A stretch of DNA of 38,592 nt from the NCBI RefSeq assembly GCF_003994235.2, contig NZ_RYFG02000088.1:1-38592 (forward strand). The letters are read 5' to 3'. This DNA comes from Candidatus Methylobacter oryzae. Lineage in GTDB: Bacteria; Pseudomonadota; Gammaproteobacteria; Methylococcales; Methylomonadaceae. The translations under genes were made by a program, and so were the position numbers. The notes under the pieces were generated by a model, which searched no databases, was not told where the DNA came from, and saw only the letters and a program-made list of their open reading frames with translations. Shown here one piece after another: positions 8,783 to 17,044 of the stretch. The number at the start of each line of letters is the position of its first letter. The stretch's first letter is position 1.

Positions 8783-8923
8783 TATTTTTCCTGGGTTAAA
8801 AACTGAACATAAACTACGGTTTCACTCTAGCAATGCTATTGTACAAGAAACAGAGAGCCGGACAGCATTTAACTTTCTCTTTATAGGGTTTATTTGGCAA
8901 TACGTTTGCATAAGCTTATTCAA

Positions 8924-11476
8924 TTAAAACGGCAAGACAATATCGGGCTTGATCTTTTTCATCAACTGCCTGAACTGCTCTTGAATATTGTGCAACGCTG
9001 CTTCCGTATCAGCTTCAAAACGAATAACCAGGGACGGGGTTGTGTTTGATGCTCGTACTAACCCCCAACCATTCGGAAAATCGACGCGCATACCGTCTAT
9101 ATCGGTGATCCTGCCGCTGGAAAAATTGGCTGCCGCTAACAGGCTTTTCATGAAAGTGAAATTTTCCCCTTCTTCCAGTGCGACATTCAATTCCGGCGTG
9201 TTAATGCTGTCAGGAAAGTCCGCAAATACTTCGGCGCTGCTGCGCGAATCTCTGGACAATATTTCGATCAATCGCGAAGCCGCGTATAAGGCATCGTCAA
9301 AGCCGAACCAGCGATCATTGAAGAAAATATGCCCGCTCATTTCACCGGCCAATTTGGCTCCGGTTTCTTTAAGCTTGGCTTTTATCAATGAATGCCCGGT
9401 TTTCCATAAAGTCGGCCTGCCGCCGTGTTTAATAATCTGGTCGGACAAGTGGCGCGAACATTTCACATCATAAATAACTTCAGCCCCGGGTTTGCTTGCG
9501 AGCACATCTTTGGCGAACAGCATCATTTGCCGGTCAGGCCAAATGATTTTGCCGTTTGAATCGACAACGCCCAAACGGTCGCCATCGCCGTCAAAAGCGA
9601 TGCCAATATCGGCCTTATAATGTTTGACGGTTGCAATCAACTCGCTGAGATTTTTAGGATTGCTGGGATCGGGATGGTGATTGGGAAAAGTACCGTCGAT
9701 GTCGCAGAATAGCTCCTTCACATCGCAGCCCAACGTTTTCAGCAGCATCGGGCCCAGTTTACCGGCAACGCCGTTGCCGCAGTCCAGCACGACACTCATC
9801 GGTCTGGCGATACGGATATCCTCGGAAATAATACCCATATATTCATTGCTGAACGTGCCGTTCTGTTCGACGCTGCCGGGTTTACCGGTAGTAAAAGCTT
9901 GATTATCAATACAGGTTTTCAGTTGCTGGATTTTTTCGTCGGCCAAGGTTTCACCGTTGACAACCATTTTCAGGCCGTTATAGTCGGCAGGATTATGACT
10001 GCCGGTAACCATCACCCCGGAGCGTCCTTCCGTATGCCTCGCGACGAAATAAAGCACCGGCGTAGGCGTCATGCCTATGTCCAACACGTTGACTCCTGTA
10101 GTAATAATGCCTTGAATCAAGGCTTCCGCCAGCGCGGGACTGGAAGTCCGCCCATCTTGGCCAACGACAATTGTTTTACAGCCATGCTCCTTGGTTATAG
10201 TACCCAGCGCACGGCCAATGTCATAAACCACGTCTTTAGTCAGCGTCTTGCCGACTATGCCGCGAATATCGTAGGCCTTAAAAATAATGCCTGTATCAAC
10301 AGTCTTTTTTGCGGCAATGGGCATGTCAAAGAAATCCGGTACGGTTTTCTCGACTATTGCCGGATTACTTGTTGCCGCAACCGGCTGGCTAGAACTCGTC
10401 TTGTCGGTTTGAAATTTAGACGTTTGGCCTGCCGGCTTAGAAAGCTTAACAGAAGGAAATGCGAGCTCAGTCGGATCGTCAAGATCATCAAAAAAATCGC
10501 GGCGTCCAAAATCGGCGACATTATTACTGGCTGCGTCATCGGTTTCCTGATTATCCAAAACCCGCTTAAATTGTGCCAGCGTTGAGACGACGACATGTAT
10601 TTCGGATAACTTAACAGGATAGCCGATTTGCAGTTTGTTAGTCATCATGTCCTTACAAGCTTTCAGCACCGTGCTCAGATCCTCCGTCAACCATGCTGAC
10701 AGTTTTCGATAACCGATAAAGAAAGCCAGCAGCGCCAACAACGCAGAAAGCGCAACGATGCCGGCAATAACCGTCCATGCTGTGGAATTTACCGTGTTGG
10801 CATATTGATAATAGAGTTCCCAGCCGGTGCCCGCTACCTTCATCGGTGCATTGTCGTTTGGCTCCGCAGCGACAGGCTCACCCGTGGCGCCTAATACCAG
10901 CGCGCCTTGCTTTAATTCAAGATGTCCGCTTTTCAGCTCCACTCCCTGCACGGTTTTGCCGATAAAATCATAGCTTAAACTGGCCAGGATAACGCCGACA
11001 GCTTGATTGTCCTGCATAATCCTGCGAGCAATCGCCAAATGCCTGTCAGGCCCGGTATCGCCTTGTATTGCCGGCAGTTGGTTTTTGCTAAATGCCTCCC
11101 GTACCATGTCCAGGTCGGCATAGCCCATTTTGGGCACGCTTTTGTCGTCAAGTTCGCTAACGCCAGGCAATAACAGCCTGACCTTTAATGCACCGGGCAA
11201 ATGCTTTTCAAGTTTTGCCGATACCGCTGTTAATTGAGCCGCATCGGCGCTGGTAACTGCGGCTATTACCTCGGGGTCCTGAGCCATTCTTTCCAGTGAG
11301 CCGGTTAATAAATTGATCTGTGCGCTTATGCCCGATGCGACACTTTTCGCAACGGCTACCGTTGAGTCCTGTTGTGATTGCGTGATTTGTGCCGCACTGA
11401 TCCAGTAAACCCCTATCCCGGCGGATAGAACCATTAAAACGGCAAAGGCAGACAATAAAGAGAAGAGTCGTATCAT
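8924..11476 (-). CDS. algC: Phosphomannomutase/phosphoglucomutase fused to a membrane sensor-like domain
   Basis: An 850-residue protein. Residues about 395-850 are a full alpha-D-phosphohexomutase: active-site serine loop TGSHNP (Ser493), metal loop DGDGDR (629-634), sugar loop GEMSGH (711-716), phosphate loop RASNTTP (808-814). It should convert mannose-6-P or glucose-6-P to the 1-phosphates for polysaccharide and LPS synthesis. The N-terminal 390 residues are different: membrane helix 1 (about 7-29), a roughly 200-residue periplasmic segment resembling single-Cache sensors, helix 2 (about 234-256), then a cytoplasmic linker. The same long form exists in the Pseudomonas coaBC-dut-algC locus. 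It starts 26 bp after dut, so it is co-transcribed. Confidence 0.95.
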   Translation of the reverse strand: MIRLFSLLSAFAVLMVLSAGIGVYWISAAQITQSQQDSTVAVAKSVASGISAQINLLTGSLERMAQDPEVIAAVTSADAAQLTAVSAKLEKHLPGALKVRLLLPGVSELDDKSVPKMGYADLDMVREAFSKNQLPAIQGDTGPDRHLAIARRIMQDNQAVGVILASLSYDFIGKTVQGVELKSGHLELKQGALVLGATGEPVAAEPNDNAPMKVAGTGWELYYQYANTVNSTAWTVIAGIVALSALLALLAFFIGYRKLSAWLTEDLSTVLKACKDMMTNKLQIGYPVKLSEIHVVVSTLAQFKRVLDNQETDDAASNNVADFGRRDFFDDLDDPTELAFPSVKLSKPAGQTSKFQTDKTSSSQPVAATSNPAIVEKTVPDFFDMPIAAKKTVDTGIIFKAYDIRGIVGKTLTKDVVYDIGRALGTITKEHGCKTIVVGQDGRTSSPALAEALIQGIITTGVNVLDIGMTPTPVLYFVARHTEGRSGVMVTGSHNPADYNGLKMVVNGETLADEKIQQLKTCIDNQAFTTGKPGSVEQNGTFSNEYMGIISEDIRIARPMSVVLDCGNGVAGKLGPMLLKTLGCDVKELFCDIDGTFPNHHPDPSNPKNLSELIATVKHYKADIGIAFDGDGDRLGVVDSNGKIIWPDRQMMLFAKDVLASKPGAEVIYDVKCSRHLSDQIIKHGGRPTLWKTGHSLIKAKLKETGAKLAGEMSGHIFFNDRWFGFDDALYAASRLIEILSRDSRSSAEVFADFPDSINTPELNVALEEGENFTFMKSLLAAANFSSGRITDIDGMRVDFPNGWGLVRASNTTPSLVIRFEADTEAALHNIQEQFRQLMKKIKPDIVLPF

Positions 11477-11502
11477 GTTTTATGCCCTCAAAGAAAAACA
11501 GC

Positions 11503-11967
11503 TTAATGCCGGCCGGTATGACCAAAGCCGCCGCAACCGCGCAAACTCTGATCGAATTCGGGAACTTGTTCGAATTCGACCTGCACGACCGGCACAAAAA
11601 CCATTTGTGCAATACGCTCGCCGATATTGATAGTAAAAGCGGTGTTGCCACGATTCCAGCAGGAAACAAAGACCTGTCCCTGATAGTCCGAGTCGATCAA
11701 CCCGACCAAATTGCCCAGCACGATGCCGTGCTTATGCCCCAAGCCGGACCTTGGCAACAATACCGCGGCTAATTGGTGATCGTTGATGTAGATAGCCAAC
11801 CCGGTTGGAATTAATACAGTCTCTCCCGGCTGTAGCTCAACCGGCTCATCCAGGCAGGCGCGCAAGTCCAACCCCGCCGCCCCCGATGTTGCATACTCAG
11901 GCAGCGGAATGTCTTTGCCTAAACGACCGTCCAGAATTTTAAGCTGTATTTTTGTTGCCCCTTTCAT
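11503..11967 (-). CDS. dut: dUTP diphosphatase
   Basis: A 154-residue trimeric dUTPase that hydrolyses dUTP to dUMP and diphosphate, keeping uracil out of DNA. All five family motifs are visible: AAGLDLRA (I), [10 protein letters not shown] (II), [11 protein letters not shown] (III, with the catalytic Asp and Tyr), [10 protein letters not shown] (IV) and [12 protein letters not shown] (V). Motif V has Cys and His where RGTGGFGSTG is usual, a mild variation that keeps the glycine frame. Its start overlaps the end of coaBC by 29 bp, so the two are translationally linked. Confidence 0.97.
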   Translation of the reverse strand: MKGATKIQLKILDGRLGKDIPLPEYATSGAAGLDLRACLDEPVELQPGETVLIPTGLAIYINDHQLAAVLLPRSGLGHKHGIVLGNLVGLIDSDYQGQVFVSCWNRGNTAFTINIGERIAQMVFVPVVQVEFEQVPEFDQSLRGCGGFGHTGRH

Positions 11968-13135
11968 ATTCCCTTCTCTCTGCGATTAAACTGATTAGTT
12001 GTTCGGCTAATTGATTTTTGTCAGTCATAGCCAAGTTTTTTTGGCCGTTCTTCCAGAAAACCTGCAATGCATTTTGCTCGCTGTCGAAACCGCCCAGATC
12101 GCGGCCTACCCAATTTGCGGCAATCATATCCAGATTCTTACGCGTCAGTTTGTCTTTAGCGTATTGTTCAAGGTCGTGTGTTTCCGCGGCAAATCCGACC
12201 GTGAACGGGCGGTTAACAAGCTGCGCGACTTCGGCCAGAATATCCCTGGTTTTTTGCAGCGTTAAGGTTAACGTGGTTTGATCGTCCTGCTTTTTTATCT
12301 TCCCTTGTTCTGTGATCATCGGGCTGTAATCCGCGACAGCCGCAGCACCTATGTAAATGTCATGTGCCGGAGCTTTGCCGATAATCGCGGCGTGCATTTG
12401 CGCCGCAGTCTCGACGCTGATTAAGTCGGCATTAACAGGAGGCGAAAGCATAACCGGTCCGCTGACCAGCGTAACTTTGGCGCCTGCTTTTAACGCGGCA
12501 TTGGCAAGCGCATAGCCCATTTTTCCGGAACTGCGATTAGTGATGTAGCGTACCGGGTCCAAAGGTTCGCGAGTCGGGCCCGCGCTGATTAAAACCTTAA
12601 GTCCGCTTAAACACCGTGTTGGCGTTTCATCCATTAAACGATTGCAAATCGCCAGCGGTTCGGACATCCTGCCGAAACCGGTTTCGCCGCAAGCTTGATC
12701 GCCCTGTTCAGGGCCGATAATAATAACGCCGTGGCTTTTGAGTTTTTGAATATTTTCCTGCGTGACGGTTTTATGCCACATGGCCTGATTCATTGCCGGA
12801 GCAACATATACAGGGCAGGTTGCCGCCAAGTACAGCGTAGATAATAAGTCGTCAGCCAAACCGTGGCTGCATTTTGCAAGGGTATTGGCTGTTGCCGGAG
12901 CAATGACCAATACATCGGCCCAGCGCACCAGATTGATATGGCCCATCGAATTTTCTTCGTCCGCATCAAGCAGTTCGCTATGCACCGGATTGCCGGAAAG
13001 CGCCTGGAAAGTCAGCGGACTAACAAACTGCATGGCCGAACGCGTCATTACCACGCGTACTTTAGCGCCTTGTTTTCGCAGCAGTCTGACCAATTCGGCT
13101 GATTTGTATGCGGCAATGCCGCCGCTGACGGCCAA
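11939..13135 (-). CDS. coaBC: Bifunctional phosphopantothenoylcysteine decarboxylase/synthetase
   Basis: It performs two steps of coenzyme A synthesis: CTP-dependent joining of cysteine to 4'-phosphopantothenate (C-terminal CoaB) and FMN-dependent decarboxylation (N-terminal CoaC). CoaC marks are [18 protein letters not shown] and the Cys loop [11 protein letters not shown]. CoaB marks are [25 protein letters not shown] and the C-terminal MIAANWV. The listed start is a TTG at 13135, but the preceding in-frame codons (INKHILL up to 13159) encode the expected first beta strand. No ATG, GTG or TTG lies between them and the stop at 13166-13168, so the true start is unclear. First gene of coaBC-dut-algC. 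Confidence 0.95.
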   Translation of the reverse strand: MAVSGGIAAYKSAELVRLLRKQGAKVRVVMTRSAMQFVSPLTFQALSGNPVHSELLDADEENSMGHINLVRWADVLVIAPATANTLAKCSHGLADDLLSTLYLAATCPVYVAPAMNQAMWHKTVTQENIQKLKSHGVIIIGPEQGDQACGETGFGRMSEPLAICNRLMDETPTRCLSGLKVLISAGPTREPLDPVRYITNRSSGKMGYALANAALKAGAKVTLVSGPVMLSPPVNADLISVETAAQMHAAIIGKAPAHDIYIGAAAVADYSPMITEQGKIKKQDDQTTLTLTLQKTRDILAEVAQLVNRPFTVGFAAETHDLEQYAKDKLTRKNLDMIAANWVGRDLGGFDSEQNALQVFWKNGQKNLAMTDKNQLAEQLISLIAERREYERGNKNTA

Positions 13136-13243
13136 TAAAATATGCTTGTTAATAATAATGCCCGATTAGTTGAACAAATAGCGACATTATGGCAAGTATG
13201 CGGAAATTCTTCTATGCTTAAGTTTCAACTATATGGAGAGCCT

Positions 13244-13918
13244 ATGTCCATTAAAGACTGGTCGGCAGAAGACCGGCCCCGAGAAAAATTGTTGCGCCGC
13301 GGATCATCCGCTTTAACCGATGCCGAACTACTGGCTATTTTTCTACGTACCGGTTCGCCGGGCAAATCCGCAGTTGATTTGGCTCGTGAGCTGTTGAATG
13401 ATTTCGGCTCGCTGAATGCCTTGTTAGGCGCCGACCAGAAACGCTTTTGCGAGGGTAAAGGCTTGGGCGAAGCCACTTATGTCCAGCTCCAGGCAGTATT
13501 GGAAATGGCTCGGCGGCATTTCAAGGAAGCTTTACAACGCGGCGATGCGCTAACCAGCCCCGAAATTACCCGCTCATACCTTAGCGCGCAACTGCGCGGC
13601 TACAGCTATGAAGTATTTGCCTGCTTATTTCTCGATAACCAGCATCGGGTTATACAGTTGGATGAATTATTTAGGGGCACCATAGACGGTGCGAGCGTTT
13701 ATCCCAGAGAAGTGGCCAAACAGGCATTGCGCCACAATGCCGCGGCAGTCATTTTTGCTCATAACCACCCGTCCGGCATTTCCGAACCCAGCCAGGCCGA
13801 TAAACATATCACCGAGAAACTTAAACAAACCTTAGCCTTATTCGATATACGGGTGCTTGACCATTTTATTATCGGCGAAGGGCAGCCTTACTCTTTTGCC
13901 GAACACGGATTGTTATAA
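13244..13918 (+). CDS. radC: RadC family JAB1/MPN protein
   Basis: A 224-residue protein starting [17 protein letters not shown], with GGAGAG upstream. It has an N-terminal helix-hairpin-helix part (about 1-95) and a C-terminal JAMM metalloprotease-like domain with HNHPSG at 173-178 and Asp186, which would bind zinc. It ends [19 protein letters not shown], as other RadC proteins do. The family's cellular role is unsettled: the old link to DNA repair was withdrawn in E. coli, and mobile-element versions act in anti-defence or conjugation settings. This chromosomal copy, divergent from coaBC, is the core genome version. Confidence 0.95.
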   Translation: MSIKDWSAEDRPREKLLRRGSSALTDAELLAIFLRTGSPGKSAVDLARELLNDFGSLNALLGADQKRFCEGKGLGEATYVQLQAVLEMARRHFKEALQRGDALTSPEITRSYLSAQLRGYSYEVFACLFLDNQHRVIQLDELFRGTIDGASVYPREVAKQALRHNAAAVIFAHNHPSGISEPSQADKHITEKLKQTLALFDIRVLDHFIIGEGQPYSFAEHGLL

Positions 13919-14278
13919 GTAACGGTATCTCCGATAAATGAATATCCGGAAGCGAGGATTGATATTCGTCAAGAATCTTATAGTATTATGGAAACGGGAA
14001 AATAATTTCCTCTTTCTCCTTTAAAGAAATAGTCAATAATTAGACTCAAGAACATTCAATAAGCACCAGTAAAGTTCAAGCAACTGATCTATATATAAAT
14101 TAAGAAAATGGTATTGGTTATGCTTTAACTTTAATAAACTAAACGACTTGGGATTAAAAAATACTTGGGGCTCAAATATAAGACATTTAACTTAATAGCC
14201 GCTTCGCTTGATAGGTAATTGGACTTATTGATTGAAGAAATTGAATGATCTACTCTGTAACCGTTATATGAGATCCAA

Positions 14279-14427
14279 TCGAAGAATAAAGGCCTAAGCC
14301 GACAAATTAGGCAACTGAAGTTTTTTTGCCGCTACGGGAACTTTTTACAGATAAAGTGTTATGAATGATCATTGCTAGGGATTTAATATTTATTGCCTCG
14401 AATAATAAAGCCTTCAGCCGATAATTA
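14279..14427 (+). repeat. Pair of imperfect 30-base direct repeats
   Basis: TCGAAGAATAAAGG... (14279-14309) and TCGAATAATAAAGC... (14398-14427) align along about 30 bases with one gap and a few substitutions. The shared ends are AGCCGA and AATTA. Only the first copy keeps the GCCTAA/TTAGGC pairing. Confidence 0.6.
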
Positions 14428-14476
14428 TATTATGAAGAATATTGATCGATATGGCTGACAGATTGAATAAATTCGC

Positions 14477-14530
14477 TTTATACCCAAAGGGCATAAGTTT
14501 CGTTTGAGCAGACAAGCTGCTCAACTCAGC
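14477..14530 (+). repeat. 54-bp interspersed repeat, locus D (single unit)
   Basis: One full unit. Its second stem reads TTGAGCAG/CTGCTCAA instead of TTGAGCGG/CCGCTCAA: both halves of one base pair changed together, so pairing is kept. The unit ends four bases before an AAGGAGAT ribosome site that serves the 35-codon gene at 14546. Confidence 0.9.
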
Positions 14531-14545
14531 TTTAAGGAGATCGTC

Positions 14546-14653
14546 ATGAAAACTATAGCATGGATATTGAATATCATTGTTCAACTCACATTAATGTTAG
14601 TGCTGCTCTTTGACCGTAGAATTTATTTACATTGCGTCGACCTTGACAGCTAA
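14546..14653 (+). CDS. 35-residue membrane peptide (candidate small gene)
   Basis: A 35-codon frame that begins MKTIAWILNIIVQLTLMLVL, continues LFDRRIYLHC and ends DLDS. Residues 4-22 form one hydrophobic helix and the tail is charged. The ribosome site AAGGAG lies 7 bases before the ATG, better than that of many larger genes here. I do not recognise a family; it could be a membrane microprotein or a hydrophobic type I-toxin-like peptide. The 54-bp repeat unit directly upstream may be part of its leader. Real translation is plausible but unproven. Confidence 0.45.
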   Translation: MKTIAWILNIIVQLTLMLVLLFDRRIYLHCVDLDS

Positions 14654-14901
14654 ATTGAGAGGAGCGGTTCTTAAAATTTGTAATTGAAGCGGACTGAGCC
14701 AATCCTTAGTTTCTTCAAGGATTGGCAATAAGCCTCTTTGTGTAGATACTTATCCTTCAAACTGCAAAATCTGGTTTGTATATACACGTATTAGATTCGA
14801 AATATTAATATAAGAATATGAAGAATAAGGGCATGAACAAACGCAAAATAACGGCATGCCATTAAGCCAGCCTTTCTTTAATTTATCGGAGACTATACTA
14901 A

Positions 14902-15108
14902 ATGAAAAACGCAAAGATAATGCCCCTGACAATACAGCAATATGCGGAAATCTCCGATGATATTCATGACGAAGTTGAAAGGGTTGAACATGCCGGAATG
15001 CTTGCGGCCAAGTGCAGCAAGCATCCTGAATATGGGGACATTATCCTTGTTTCGTCCGCCGAAGGGGGATGTTTAATGATTCATTTTAACCAAGCGCCGA
15101 GTATGTAG
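14902..15108 (+). CDS. Small protein of unknown function
   Basis: A 68-residue acidic protein, MKNAKIMPLTIQQYAEISDD to the end FNQAPSM, with a weak GGAG ribosome site about 14 bases before the ATG. It has no signal peptide, membrane helix or known motif; two cysteines (38 and 57) and a hydrophobic ILVSS strand suggest a small folded domain. Its base composition matches real genes better than the AT-rich surroundings. It lies about 240 bp from the convergent amrA. I do not recognise it. Confidence 0.45.
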   Translation: MKNAKIMPLTIQQYAEISDDIHDEVERVEHAGMLAAKCSKHPEYGDIILVSSAEGGCLMIHFNQAPSM

Positions 15109-15128
15109 CCGCAAGACTGTTTCTGAGA

Positions 15129-15142
15129 TTGAAACGTTTCAA
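15129..15142. promoter_or_regulatory. Perfect 14-bp palindrome resembling a LacI-family operator
   Basis: TTGAAACGTTTCAA is fully symmetric with a central CG, the pattern typical of LacI/GalR-family operators (compare TGAAACGTTTCA). It lies 21 bp after the stop codon of the 68-residue gene and about 200 bp beyond the end of amrA, which is an unusual place for an operator. No LacI-type regulator is in this window. Confidence 0.35.
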
Positions 15143-15347
15143 TTGTTTTAAAACGGGCAAGGTCTACTAAATAGCGGATCTAAAATGCTAACAAGGAAAA
15201 ATTACTACTAGAATTTCCCGCGTTACGGCCATATAAAACCTTAGTCTTATAAATTTTTAAATGGTTAGCAGGAACCAAGCTTTATAAAATTAATTCGTTC
15301 CGGTAACGAGAATAATCTTTGCAGGTGCTTGTTAGTATTTATTGGCG

Positions 15348-15914
15348 TTAATCTATTGCCTCAACCCGATAACGGTAAATCTCGATATTCTTAGACCAGT
15401 AGTCCGGCGGCAATCCGGCTTTTTGCTTCAAATTCCGTAAAAAATGCTCAGGTTCCGGCAATGACTCCCATACTGACGGCAAAAAGGTTCCCTGATAACG
15501 CCCTTCTTTTAAAACCAACCCGTCAATTCCGGGTTGCAATTGCAATAGTAAATCCCGTTCGGAACTAAACAATATCGGCTCAGAAGGCGTCAGAATAGAT
15601 AAATGTATTTTCAGCTGCTCGAATTCATAAGCTTCGAGCGGTAAAAATCGAGGATCTTTAAAAGCCGCGCAAAATGCATTTTCGGCAACATCTTCGATCA
15701 GCGGCCTGACCGCTACCAGCCGGCCGATACAGCCGCGTAGTTGATGGTTTATGTTCAACGTAACAAAACTGGCTCCAGGTTTTATCAACTCTCCCTGATA
15801 AATACCCAAATCGACTTTTAGCGGCCGGCCGGTTTGCAATCCGTGTTGAATGGAGTTTTTCGCCAACTCCAGCAAGCATTGCCGGTTCGAATTATTCAAT
15901 GACATAAGCACCAT
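15348..15914 (-). CDS. amrA: AmmeMemoRadiSam system protein A (AMMECR1 domain)
   Basis: A 188-residue AMMECR1-domain protein. The family signature LRGCIG appears near residue 60 (HQLRGCIGRL), followed by a typical second half (DPRFLPLEAYEFEQLKIHLS ... GLVLKEGRYQGTFLPSVW). AMMECR1 proteins occur from archaea to humans; their biochemical role is unknown. The gene overlaps amrB by 23 bp and so is translated with it. ATG 15905 (MSLNNSN) is an alternative start three codons in. Together with amrB and amrS it makes the complete AmmeMemoRadiSam set. Confidence 0.93.
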   Translation of the reverse strand: MVLMSLNNSNRQCLLELAKNSIQHGLQTGRPLKVDLGIYQGELIKPGASFVTLNINHQLRGCIGRLVAVRPLIEDVAENAFCAAFKDPRFLPLEAYEFEQLKIHLSILTPSEPILFSSERDLLLQLQPGIDGLVLKEGRYQGTFLPSVWESLPEPEHFLRNLKQKAGLPPDYWSKNIEIYRYRVEAID

Positions 15915-16671
15915 AGCCCACTACGCTGGCTTTATCTCCCGCTGTGTCGCCGGAGTTGCGCAGGTCGATATTTTTCACTGATAACGACTTTTTCCGGGCC
16001 AGCTTTAATAAACCGCTGAGAGGAACTTTACCGCAAGCCGATTCAGAGGCCAGCTGCTCATATTGCAGTTGTTCTATCGCGTCAGTCGTTGACTTATCCA
16101 TCTGCCGGGCAGTGGCATAATCATGATAATGACTGAGATCCGAGCTAACCACAATTAGCGTTTCAGCACCTCCCCACAATGCACTCAATACTTGGCTGAC
16201 TTGCTCCGGCGAAGCTTCGCCGGCAACAATCGGCACGATTTTAAAATCATCCAGCACTTCCTGCAAAAAAGGCAGATGGACTTCCAAGCTATGTTCATAG
16301 GTGTGAGCTCGCTCAATGTATTCGACAAAAGGCAATTGCACTATCGCCTGTATCGCCGCTTGATCAACCAAAACATCTCCCAAAGGCGTAGTAAACGTCT
16401 TCGCCCTGCTAACGGCCAAGCCCCTGAAAGCGACACGGTGAGAGGGGCCTATCAACACCACACGCGTTATTTTGTCATGGGCTTTCTTTAGCCGGCTATA
16501 AGCGCTTGCGGCGATTGGACCGGAATAAATATAGCCGGCATGAGGTGCGATGATTGCTTTGGGAATTCTTTCATCGCTTGCAGCGTCATTCAAAAACCGA
16601 TCTACCATCAGATGGAGTTGCTCTGGATTTGCAGGATAAAAAGAACCTGCTACGGCGGGCTGTCTAGTCAT
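15892..16671 (-). CDS. amrB: AmmeMemoRadiSam system protein B (MEMO family)
   Basis: A 259-residue MEMO-like protein with a fold related to class III extradiol dioxygenases. Visible conserved pieces are VAGSFYPANPEQL, PHAGYIYSGPIAA, VLIGPSHRVAFRG, HSLEVHLPFLQ and SSDLSHYHDY. These provide the His/Asp/Cys pocket reported to bind metal in human MEMO1. Catalytic activity in bacteria has not been settled. The start has an AGGAC ribosome site. A 20-bp near-palindrome lies directly upstream at 16691-16710. It is divergent from the radical SAM gene amrS, with a 373-bp shared control region. Confidence 0.95.
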   Translation of the reverse strand: MTRQPAVAGSFYPANPEQLHLMVDRFLNDAASDERIPKAIIAPHAGYIYSGPIAASAYSRLKKAHDKITRVVLIGPSHRVAFRGLAVSRAKTFTTPLGDVLVDQAAIQAIVQLPFVEYIERAHTYEHSLEVHLPFLQEVLDDFKIVPIVAGEASPEQVSQVLSALWGGAETLIVVSSDLSHYHDYATARQMDKSTTDAIEQLQYEQLASESACGKVPLSGLLKLARKKSLSVKNIDLRNSGDTAGDKASVVGYGAYVIE

Positions 16672-17044
16672 TAGCTTGTCCTGTCATTTTATCTATACAC
16701 GTGCATAGATCAGGGTAGATTGAGGTATTTTTCCAAGTAATATTTGCGAAGAAAATTCCGGCAATGTTCTCGAAGTCTTGCTCGATAAAATAATAACACT
16801 TCTTAGCTATTTAACACTGAAAGTGTTCCACAACGCAGCCGATACGGCAACGGAAAATAATAGAGTTAAAGCTATCCGGTATCTATATGTACTATTACCT
16901 AGCTATACGAAAATGGTTTATTTTGTTGATAGACCATGCTAAAAAAACAGAGATTCCGTTATTTAAATAAATTTTTCATACGCTATCGACGCATGAGGAC
17001 AAGGCCTCTTTTTACTGTTTATTCGCAGAAACCGGAGAATACCC
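16672..17044. other. Divergent control region between amrB and amrS
   Basis: 373 bp without a gene, AT-rich, carrying promoters for both directions. Visible elements are the palindrome at 16691-16710 and a smaller inverted repeat, AACACT/AGTGTT, at 16813-16827. No clear -35/-10 pair can be named. Confidence 0.6.
16691..16710. promoter_or_regulatory. 20-bp near-perfect palindrome upstream of amrB
   Basis: ATCTATACACGTGCATAGAT is symmetric at 18 of 20 positions around CACGTG and ends 19 bp before the amrB start codon, just ahead of the ribosome site. Position and symmetry fit a dimeric repressor's operator. No candidate regulator is linked. Confidence 0.5.

Larger units (their letters stand above)
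13919..14545. other. AT-rich gene-poor interval
   Basis: 627 bp without a convincing protein gene. It contains two imperfect copies of a 30-base sequence (14279-14309 and 14398-14427), a small hairpin GCCTAA/TTAGGC at 14292-14312 followed at 14321 by seven T residues, and one 54-bp repeat unit at 14477-14530. An unrecognised small RNA is possible, but I cannot support a specific one. Confidence 0.5.

Noticed and set aside
9899-10585. A 228-codon frame antisense to algC
   Set aside because: It lies wholly inside a well-supported gene; its sequence is the codon-bias shadow of the opposite strand.
13142-13243. A longer RadC start at 13142
   Set aside because: The extra 34 residues are not part of the RadC family, and GGAGAG precedes the ATG at 13244.
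13919-14901. tRNA genes in the gene-poor interval
   Set aside because: No T-loop GTTCGA-type signature or acceptor stem pairing was found.
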